A stretch of 64,000 nucleotides of DNA, from NCBI GenBank assembly GCA_020638735.1, contig JACKHZ010000011.1, positions 615,320 through 679,319 on the forward strand. The letters are read 5' to 3'. A model generated the notes under the pieces. The model was not told where the DNA came from. It saw only the letters and a list, made by a program, of their open reading frames with translations, and made no database searches. Below, in pieces: positions 56,860 to 64,000 of this stretch. The translations under genes were made by a program, and so were the position numbers. Position 1 is the stretch's first letter, and the number at the start of each line of letters is the position of its first letter. The stretch comes from Planctomycetota bacterium. GTDB lineage: Bacteria > Planctomycetota > UBA1135 > UBA2386.

Positions 56860-57054
56860 ATGCGACCCCGAGACCCCGTGACCCTCCCCCGCCAACACCT
56901 CGCCGAAGAGGCGAGTGAAGACGACCTGATCACCTCGTGCGCCAGCTGTGGATGCTCGCTGTGCATCTACTACTGGGACGTCGAGGACCAGCGCGCCCCC
57001 GAGGCGACGCTGGCCGCGCTGCGCCGACCACGCTGGCGTCACCCGCGCCACTGA
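56860..57054 (+). CDS. Small Cys-rich hypothetical protein
   Basis: 64 residues. The only striking part is 'SCASCGCSLCIYYWDVEDQ': four cysteines in a row of ten, then aromatic residues, somewhat like the N-terminal motif of oxidoreductase-like proteins (PF09791 type). AAGAGG lies just upstream of the ATG. Upstream DNA (56700-56850) is less GC-rich than average. Whether the gene is real is uncertain. Confidence 0.4.
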   Translation: MRPRDPVTLPRQHLAEEASEDDLITSCASCGCSLCIYYWDVEDQRAPEATLAALRRPRWRHPRH

Positions 57055-57157
57055 GCCCGCCGGCGGCTGCGAGGCGAGCGCCGCCGCTCGCCGCCCGCCC
57101 GCGTCTCGAGAACCCGACCTTCGCGCACCACCGGCGCGAGGTCGCGCGACTCCGACC

Positions 57158-57187
57158 TTGCCCTGATGGCGACCCGAGCGCTATTCC
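57158..57187 (+). promoter_or_regulatory. Predicted promoter of enolase
   Basis: TTGCCC (57158-57163) and TATTCC (57182-57187) are 18 bases apart. Transcription would begin near 57194, about 4 nt before the ATG at 57198. No ribosome-binding sequence is seen. Confidence 0.4.
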
Positions 57188-57197
57188 GTTCGGGCAC

Positions 57198-58457
57198 ATG
57201 TCCACCATCGTCCACGTGCAAGGCCGCGAGGTGCTCGACTCGCGCGGCAACCCCACCGTCGAAGTCGAAGTCCACCTCGAGTCCGGCGCCTCCGGCCGGG
57301 CGATCGTGCCCTCGGGCGCTTCGACCGGCGCCCACGAGGCGGTCGAGCTGCGCGACGGCGTGCAGAAGCGCTACCTCGGCAAGGGCGTCGAGAAGGCGGT
57401 CAAGAACGTCAACACCAAGATCGCCGAGGTGCTGCTCGGCCAGCCGGCCGACGACCAGTATCTGTGCGACGCGCTGCTGTGCGAGGCCGACGGCACCGCC
57501 AACAAGGGCAAGTTCGGCGCCAACGCGGTGCTCGGCGCCAGCCTCGCCTGCGCCAAGGCCGCGGCGCAGGAGATCGGCCTGCCGCTGTTCCGCTACGTCG
57601 GCGGCGCCCAGGCGCGGCGCCTGCCGGTGCCGATGATGAACATCCTCAACGGCGGCGCGCACGCCGACAACAACGTCGACTTCCAGGAGTTCATGGTGAT
57701 GCCGGTCGGCGCCGACTCCTTCCGCGAGGGCCTGCGCATGGGCGTCGAGGTCTTCCACGCGCTGAAGGCCGAGCTGAAGAAGAAGAAGCTGATGACCGCG
57801 GTCGGCGACGAGGGCGGCTTCGCGCCCAACCTCGAGTCCAACGCGGCGGCCTTCGAGATCATCCTCTTGGCGATCAAGAAGGCCGGCTACAAGGCCGGTT
57901 CGGACGTCATGCTGGCGCTCGACGCCGCCTCGACCGAGATCTACAAGAACGGCAAGTACACGCTCGCCGGCGAGGGCAAGACGCTCGATCGCAAGGGCAT
58001 GGTCGACCTGCTCGAGTCGTGGGCGAAGCAGTTCCCGATCTTCTCGATCGAGGACGGCATGGCCGAGGACGACTGGCAGGGCTGGAAGATGCTGACCGAA
58101 CGCATCGGCGAGGACGTGCAGCTGGTCGGCGACGACCTGTTCGTCACCAACACGACGCGCCTGGCGCGCGGCATCGAGGAGCGCTCGGCCAACTCGATCC
58201 TGATCAAGGTCAACCAGATCGGCACGCTGACCGAGACCCTCGACGCGATCCACCTGGCCCACGAGGCCGGCTTCACCGCCGTCATGTCGCACCGCTCGGG
58301 CGAGAGCGAGGACTCGACCATCGCCGACCTCGCCGTGGCGACCGGCACCGGCCAGATCAAGACCGGCGCGCCGTGCCGCAGCGACCGCGTGGCGAAGTAC
58401 AACCAGCTGCTGCGCATCGAGGAGATGCTCGGCGACACCGCGGTCTACGGCCTGTAG
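57198..58457 (+). CDS. eno: Enolase
   Basis: 419 residues. It interconverts 2-phosphoglycerate and phosphoenolpyruvate. Family motifs: 'VLDSRGNPTVEVEVHLESGA', 'VPSGASTGAHEAVELRDG', 'MNILNGGAHADNNVDFQEFM', catalytic Glu in 'AVGDEGGFAPNL', 'SIEDGMAEDDWQGW', catalytic Lys in 'SILIKVNQIGTLTET' and 'MSHRSGESEDSTIADLAV'. Length typical (415-435). The ATG follows a -10 box by 10 bp. It stands alone between a small gene and the MoxR operon. Confidence 0.97.
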   Translation: MSTIVHVQGREVLDSRGNPTVEVEVHLESGASGRAIVPSGASTGAHEAVELRDGVQKRYLGKGVEKAVKNVNTKIAEVLLGQPADDQYLCDALLCEADGTANKGKFGANAVLGASLACAKAAAQEIGLPLFRYVGGAQARRLPVPMMNILNGGAHADNNVDFQEFMVMPVGADSFREGLRMGVEVFHALKAELKKKKLMTAVGDEGGFAPNLESNAAAFEIILLAIKKAGYKAGSDVMLALDAASTEIYKNGKYTLAGEGKTLDRKGMVDLLESWAKQFPIFSIEDGMAEDDWQGWKMLTERIGEDVQLVGDDLFVTNTTRLARGIEERSANSILIKVNQIGTLTETLDAIHLAHEAGFTAVMSHRSGESEDSTIADLAVATGTGQIKTGAPCRSDRVAKYNQLLRIEEMLGDTAVYGL

Positions 58458-58554
58458 CGCGACGCGCCGGGACGAAGCCGGACGCGCCGCCTGGTCGAAT
58501 CCTGGCCGCGGCTATCGCTTCCGTGCCAGCGGGGTTACGATCCGCGGCCGAGCA

Positions 58555-58890
58555 TGGGCAAGCGGCGCGTCGAGGATCCGAGCAGTTCCCACGGGGTGGC
58601 GCTGGCCAGCCTGACGGTCGGTTGGTCCTGTTCTTCGCCAACACCGTGCCGGCGCTGCGCGAACGGTAGGGCCGGCCGACCTCGAGGTCGAGCTCGGCGA
58701 CCTGCGACGGCAGCATGAGGACGCCATCCAGAAGGCCGCGCTCGGCGGCGGCAGCCGCATGGACTACGACCTGCAGTCGCTGCTGGTCGCGATCGACCAG
58801 CAGGGCTTCACGCCGCAGGAGCTCTGCGCGGCCTACCCGCCGCGCGACGACCGGGACGGCGCCGCCGCCGGGTCGGGGGCGCCGCGGTGA
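58555..58890 (+). pseudogene. Short frameshifted gene before moxR
   Basis: From the ATG (GKRRVEDP) the frame fails near 58600; then 'RLVLFFANTVPALRER' and finally, in a third frame, 'ADLEVELGDLRRQHEDAIQ' and 'MDYDLQSLLVAIDQQGFTPQELCAAYPPRD' to a stop at 58890. Corrected, it would encode about 110 residues, mainly helical. Coding quality is kept in each part, so single-base errors are the simplest reason. I recognise no family; it may belong to the moxR operon. Confidence 0.5.
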
Positions 58891-59057
58891 AGTTTCTGCC
58901 GCGCGATGCCGTCCCAGCCCCAGTGGCGTCCCGCATGCCGCGCCCCTGCTGCGTAGAGTCCACCGCCGGCGAGACGAGCCCCCTACCCAATCCAGCCTGA
59001 CGCGCCGCCCGTCGCACCCCCGCGCCGGCCGGCTCCTTCGGAACGACCCCAAACGCC

Positions 59058-60113
<1,056 letters not shown>

Positions 60114-60457
60114 CGCCCTGCGCGAGTCACCTTGCGCAACTTGTGTTGTCCGCCGGCCGGGCCGGAAACAACACGGGCGAGCAAGGGCAGCTGGCCGGCA
60201 CACGGCCGGCGGGGTTGGGGCGAAACGAAGAGGAATGGATGGTTGGAGCAACCGCGGTGAGTAGGGCCTCGGAGAGGGTGTGCATGGGGCTGGTGCCTGC
60301 TGGTGGTTTCTTCTTTGGTTGGTGCTGGTGGCTGCTGCTTCCCCCTCTTCTCTTCTGCTGGTTCTGCTGCTGAACCCTGCCTCTGCTGCTGTTGGTTCAG
60401 TTTTCTGCGGTTCTGCTGCGGTTCTGTTTGGTTCTGCTTTGACCGACGGGTGACTTG
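60114..60457. repeat. Low-GC, T/G-rich low-complexity tract
   Basis: 344 bp with no coding sequence. From about 60283 to 60440 the plus strand is built from variants of GGTTCTGCT and TGCTGG (for example GGTTCTGCTGC, GGTTCTGCTTTG), so T is far more common than elsewhere. It separates moxR from the damaged DUF58 gene, where close spacing would be expected. It may be a real simple repeat or an assembly fault. Confidence 0.55.
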
Positions 60458-61350
60458 ATGACCGAGATTCCCGTACCAACTACCTCGATCCGAAGGTGCC
60501 GACAAGGTCGGGCGGCTGGAGTGCGCGGCTGGTGGTCGAGGGTTTGTGACGGCATGCACAAGTCGCCGTATCGGGGTTCTTGGTGGAGTTCGCAAGCACC
60601 GGAGCATGTGCCGGGCGACGATCTGCGGTACACTTGATTGAAGATCTTCGGCAAGTCCGACCGGTTCAGATCAAGCAGCATGAGGAGGAGACGAACCTGA
60701 GGGCGCACCTGTTCTCGACCAGAGCGAGTCGATGAACTACGCGCACGACGACGGGATGTCGAGTCCGACTAGCGGCGACGGCGTGCGTGCGCTCGCGTTC
60801 TGATCCAGCAGCAGGCGGATTCGGTCGGGCTCTACGCTGTTCGACGAGAAGGTCGCCAAGCAGGTGCCGCCATCGAATACGCGACAGAGCCTCGGCAACC
60901 TGTTCGCGCTGCTCGAGCAGGCCAAGGCGCGCCAGCAGAAGACCAAGATCGGCGGCGTGCTGCACGAGCTGGCCGGCCAGGTGCGGCAGCGCGGCATGGT
61001 GATGATCTTCAGCGACCTGTTCGACGAGCCCGAAGCGGTGCTCAAGGGCCGCGCGCGATCGCCAGCCGCGGCCACGACATCGTCGTCTTCCACGTGCTCG
61101 ACCGCGACGAGGTGCAGTTCCCGTTCGAGCGCATGACGCTGTTCGAGGGCATGGAGCAGCTGCCGGAGCTGCTGTGCGACCCCAAGTCGCTGCGCGAGGC
61201 CTATCTCGCCGAGATCGAGGGTTTCGCCGAAGAGATCAAGAAGGGCCGCTCGGCGCAGCGCATCGACTACGTGCGCGTCGTCAACGGCAACCCGCCTGAC
61301 GGGTGCTGACCTACTCAGCGCGCGCCCGCGCCGCGACGCAAGTAGCGTGA
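60458..61350 (+). pseudogene. DUF58 (BatA-associated) protein, heavily frameshifted
   Basis: Reading across frames gives a recognisable DUF58 protein of about 295 residues: 'MTEIPVPTT', 'GMHKSPYRG', 'HVPGDDLRY', 'KIFGKSDRF', 'SMNYAHDDGM', 'FDEKVAKQVPPSNTRQSL', then 'MVMIFSDLFDEPEAVLKG' and 'HVLDRDEVQFPFERMTLFEG'. It ends 'SARARAATQVA' with the stop overlapping the BatA GTG. Eight or more single-base shifts lie between 60458 and 60860, with two more near 61050 and 61295. Residue conservation between shifts argues for sequence error. Confidence 0.75.
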
Positions 61351-63614
61351 GCTTCACCAACCCAGCCCTGTTGGCCGGGGCCGCGCTGTTCGCCGTCCCG
61401 CTGATCATCCACCTGCTCAACCGGCAGCGGCACAAGCGCCGCCCGTGGGCAGCGATGGAGTTCCTGCTGCGCGCCTACCAGAAGCAGCGCAACCGGCTCC
61501 GCAACGAGAACCTGCTGCTGCTCCTGCTGCGGTGCCTGTTGCCGATCGTGCTGGCGCTGGCCGTGGCCCGACCGGTGCTGCAGAGCGCCGCCGGCCTGCT
61601 CTCGGGCGGCGGCACGGTGCACCACGTGATCGTGCTCGACGGCAGCTACAGCATGGGCGCCCAGCAGAGCGGCGCGCCGAGCCCGTTCGAACGCGCCCGC
61701 GAGATGGTCGGGCGCATGCTCGACCGCTTCGAGCAGAACCAGAACCGCTCCGACAAGGTGACGCTGGTGCTCGCCGGCGTGCGGCCGCGCTTCCTGGTGC
61801 GCGGCGACCTCGACCTGGCCACCGCGCGCAACCAGTGGTTCACGCTGCAGCGCCCCGACGACGCCTCGAGCGAACTCGGCGAAGCCCTGCTGCAGGTGGC
61901 CGACGCGCTCGAGGAGGCCAAGGACCCCGACGTGCAGATCTACGTGTTCACCGACCTGCAGGCGCGCTCGCTCGGCAAGGCGCTGCACAGCGGCGAACCG
62001 TCGGCCGCGGCCGAGCTCGTCGACACGGCGCGCGACGCCTGCGAACGCCTGCAGAAGCTCGCGGGCGCGCAGCTGCACTGGATCGACTGCGGACCGTTCG
62101 CCGACAGCCGCGTCGGCGGCGTGCTCGACAACGCGCAGATCACCGACCTGCGCATCGAGCAGCCCGTGGCGATCGCGCGCACGCCGGTCGACGTCGTCGC
62201 CACGCTGCGCAACCGCGGCCAGGCCAAGGTCGACGTCGAGGTCACGCTCGAGATCGACGGCGGCGAGCCGATGCGCAAGATCGTGTCGCTGGCGCCGGGC
62301 GCCGAGGGCGAGGCCGACTTCCAGGTGGCGTTCCGCGAGCTCGGCCGCCGCCGCCTGCGCGCCAGCCTGCAGAACGACGCGCTGTCCGCCGACGACGAAC
62401 GTTTCCTGACGGTGCTGGTGCGCGACCGCGTGCGCGTGCTGCTCGTCGACGGTGCTGCCGACGAAGACCCGCTGCGCAGCTACCACTACCTGTGGGAGGC
62501 GATCCTCGACCCCGACCCGACGCTGCTGCCGACGTTCGCGGTCGAGGCCGTCGACGCGCTGGCGCTGCTCGGCGGTCGCGCCGTGCCGAAGGACTACGAC
62601 GTCACGGTGCTCGCCGACGTCGACCGCATCAACCAGCAGGCCGCGGCCGCGCTGCAGGCCGCGCTGCAGGCGGGCCGCGGGCTGTTCGTGTGCTTCGGCG
62701 ACCGCACCGACCCCGACAGCTACAACCTGCACCTCTACGCCGCCGGCGACGGCATCATGCCGATGCGCCTGGGCACGCCGCTCGGCGGCAAGGTCGGCGG
62801 TTCTCTGGTGCGCACGCCGACGATGCTGCACCCCGAGCACCCGGCCTTCGCCGAGTTCGAGGAGCCCGTCTATCGCGAGATCCTGCAGGCGATCCCGGTC
62901 ACCGGCTGGTTCAGCACCAGCGCCGGCACGCTGCGCGAAGACAGCACCGTGCTCGCCAACCTGACCGATCCCGACCAGAGCCCGCTGCTGGTCACGCGCG
63001 ACTTCGGCGAAGGCAAGGCCCTGTTCCTCACCTCGGCGATCGCGTCCGAGTACCGCGCCGACCGTTGGAATCACCTGGACGACCCGATGGTCGCGTTCCC
63101 GCTGTTGCACGGCATCGTCAAGTGGCTGGCGCTACCGGCCACCGATCCGTTCCAGGTGGCGGTCGGCGCCGAGCTGTCGTGTTCGGTTGCGGGCCGGCCC
63201 GAGAACATCGAACTGCAGCGGCCCGAACGCGACGGCGGCGCGCGGGTGCCGGTCGGCGGCGAACCGCGACCGCTGCCCGGTGACCGTTTCCAGCTGCCGA
63301 CGCTGCGCGACACCGAGCACGCCGGCTTCTACACCGTCGAGATGATGCTCGACCGCGACAACGGCAAGGAGCCGCTGGTGCTGCCGTTCGCGGTCAACGT
63401 CGACCCCGACGAGGGCGACCTGCGCTACGTCGCGCACGACGAGGCCCGTCAGGCGCTGTCGCTGCCGCGGGTGCTCACCAACCTGCCCGCGGCCGCCGAC
63501 GCCGCGGAGCCGTCCGACTCGAGCGAGCTGGGCCCGACCCTGCTGCTCTGCACGCTGCTGCTGGTGCTCGGGGAAGCGGCCCTGGCGCGTTTCGTGTCGA
63601 TGCGGAGGAGCTGA
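61347..63614 (+). CDS. BatA-like membrane protein with vWA domain
   Basis: 755 residues from a GTG overlapping the DUF58 stop. The N-terminal 'SFTNPALLAGAALFAVPLII' and 'RPWAAMEFLLRAYQKQRNRL' are the BatA signature, followed by a second helix ('LLLLLLRCLLPIVLALAVA'). A vWA domain covers about 90-280 with MIDAS 'VIVLDGSYSMGAQ'. A beta domain (about 290-390), a GATase-like segment ('VRVLLVDGAADEDPLR') and a final helix (LLLCTLLLVLGEAALAR) complete it. It should be an inner-membrane protein with large outer parts, acting with MoxR and the next gene. Confidence 0.88.
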   Translation: MSFTNPALLAGAALFAVPLIIHLLNRQRHKRRPWAAMEFLLRAYQKQRNRLRNENLLLLLLRCLLPIVLALAVARPVLQSAAGLLSGGGTVHHVIVLDGSYSMGAQQSGAPSPFERAREMVGRMLDRFEQNQNRSDKVTLVLAGVRPRFLVRGDLDLATARNQWFTLQRPDDASSELGEALLQVADALEEAKDPDVQIYVFTDLQARSLGKALHSGEPSAAAELVDTARDACERLQKLAGAQLHWIDCGPFADSRVGGVLDNAQITDLRIEQPVAIARTPVDVVATLRNRGQAKVDVEVTLEIDGGEPMRKIVSLAPGAEGEADFQVAFRELGRRRLRASLQNDALSADDERFLTVLVRDRVRVLLVDGAADEDPLRSYHYLWEAILDPDPTLLPTFAVEAVDALALLGGRAVPKDYDVTVLADVDRINQQAAAALQAALQAGRGLFVCFGDRTDPDSYNLHLYAAGDGIMPMRLGTPLGGKVGGSLVRTPTMLHPEHPAFAEFEEPVYREILQAIPVTGWFSTSAGTLREDSTVLANLTDPDQSPLLVTRDFGEGKALFLTSAIASEYRADRWNHLDDPMVAFPLLHGIVKWLALPATDPFQVAVGAELSCSVAGRPENIELQRPERDGGARVPVGGEPRPLPGDRFQLPTLRDTEHAGFYTVEMMLDRDNGKEPLVLPFAVNVDPDEGDLRYVAHDEARQALSLPRVLTNLPAAADAAEPSDSSELGPTLLLCTLLLVLGEAALARFVSMRRS

Positions 63615-63616
63615 CC

Positions 63617-64000
63617 GTGCTGCCCACGATGACCATGTTCGCGCCGACACCGCTGCTCCAGGACCCCGAATCGTCGACCTACGTCGAGGAGGTGTTCCGG
63701 TTCGCCAACGCGCCGCCGCTGTGGGTGCTGGCGCTGATCGTGATCCCGGCGACGGTGCTGTTCGCGTGGTGGTCGTACTCGGGCCTGAGCCGGCTCGAAC
63801 GACCGACGCGCACCGTGTTGTCGGTGCTGCGCTGGCTCGCCATCGCGATCGCCTGCGTGCTGCTGTTCCAACCCGTCTTCGAGGTCACCACCTACCGCAA
63901 GACCCAGAACCAGGTGCACGTGCTGGTCGACGACAGCGCCAGCATGTCGCGCAAGGACGGCTACCCCGACGAGGACGAGGCGCGCCAGCTCGGCAAGCTC
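63617..64000 (+). CDS. Membrane vWA-domain protein (3' end outside window)
   Basis: 128 residues are visible from a GTG 2 bp after the BatA stop. Two helices ('LWVLALIVIPATVLFAWWSY', 'LRWLAIAIACVLLFQPVFEV') are followed by the start of a vWA domain with MIDAS 'VHVLVDDSASMSRKDGYPD'. It resembles the second large vWA protein that follows BatA-like genes in planctomycete operons. The frame is open at the last base, so the gene is truncated by the window. Confidence 0.8.
   Translation, partial: MLPTMTMFAPTPLLQDPESSTYVEEVFRFANAPPLWVLALIVIPATVLFAWWSYSGLSRLERPTRTVLSVLRWLAIAIACVLLFQPVFEVTTYRKTQNQVHVLVDDSASMSRKDGYPDEDEARQLGKL

Overview
The window is very GC-rich chromosomal DNA with tightly packed genes. 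A member of the Planctomycetota, or a close relative, is the most likely source. This is an inference. It rests on the composition, the MoxR/DUF58/vWA operon at the right end, several large secreted proteins with signal peptides and beta-rich repeats, lipoprotein genes scattered among housekeeping genes, and the near absence of Shine-Dalgarno sequences. I found no tRNA, rRNA, CRISPR array, insertion sequence or prophage.

Left part (1-19.6 kb, almost all minus strand). After the end of an MFS transporter come a HEAT/vWA secreted protein, a zinc-ribbon protein, a leucine-rich-repeat protein, an acidic single-pass membrane protein, selB and a DUF164 zinc-ribbon protein. Next are the housekeeping genes rpoD and dnaG, then ksgA with a SUMF1-like lipoprotein and an OmpA-family lipoprotein. 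A frameshifted membrane-anchored HTH protein, a lipase-like hydrolase, miaE and a small anchored protein follow.

Middle (19.6-38.6 kb). A 1209-residue lipoprotein of unknown function diverges from a metallo-beta-lactamase-fold hydrolase. Next is a lower-GC patch holding the decayed remains of an AAA ATPase/DUF4276 (TOPRIM-like) pair, probably an old defence module. Then come a scramblase-like protein, mutM, ppa and an RND exporter, and a long plus-strand operon: trmB, a Rieske protein, lysS, two LolC/E-type permeases around a LolD-type ATPase, a lipoprotein, rsmE and a Gfo/Idh/MocA-type oxidoreductase.

Right part (38.6-64 kb). A minus-strand sugar-nucleotide cluster (rfbB, rfbD, rfbA, two epimerases) is followed by secreted proteins: a HEAT-like protein, a CAP protein, a di-haem peroxidase, two repeat or propeller proteins and a ComEC-like/lamin-tail hydrolase. 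DUF72, hpt, upp and enolase lie among or after them. The window ends in a moxR-DUF58-BatA-vWA operon that runs off the edge.

Three observations stand out. Four secreted proteins within 10 kb appear to share a C-terminal module. Many genes have a -10-like box placed so that transcription would start at or just before the start codon. Frameshifts are concentrated in a few genes (16.3-16.8, 40.6-42.4, 58.5-58.9 and 60.4-61.4 kb); most of these look more like sequence errors than decay, whereas the AAA/DUF4276 remnant looks genuinely decayed.
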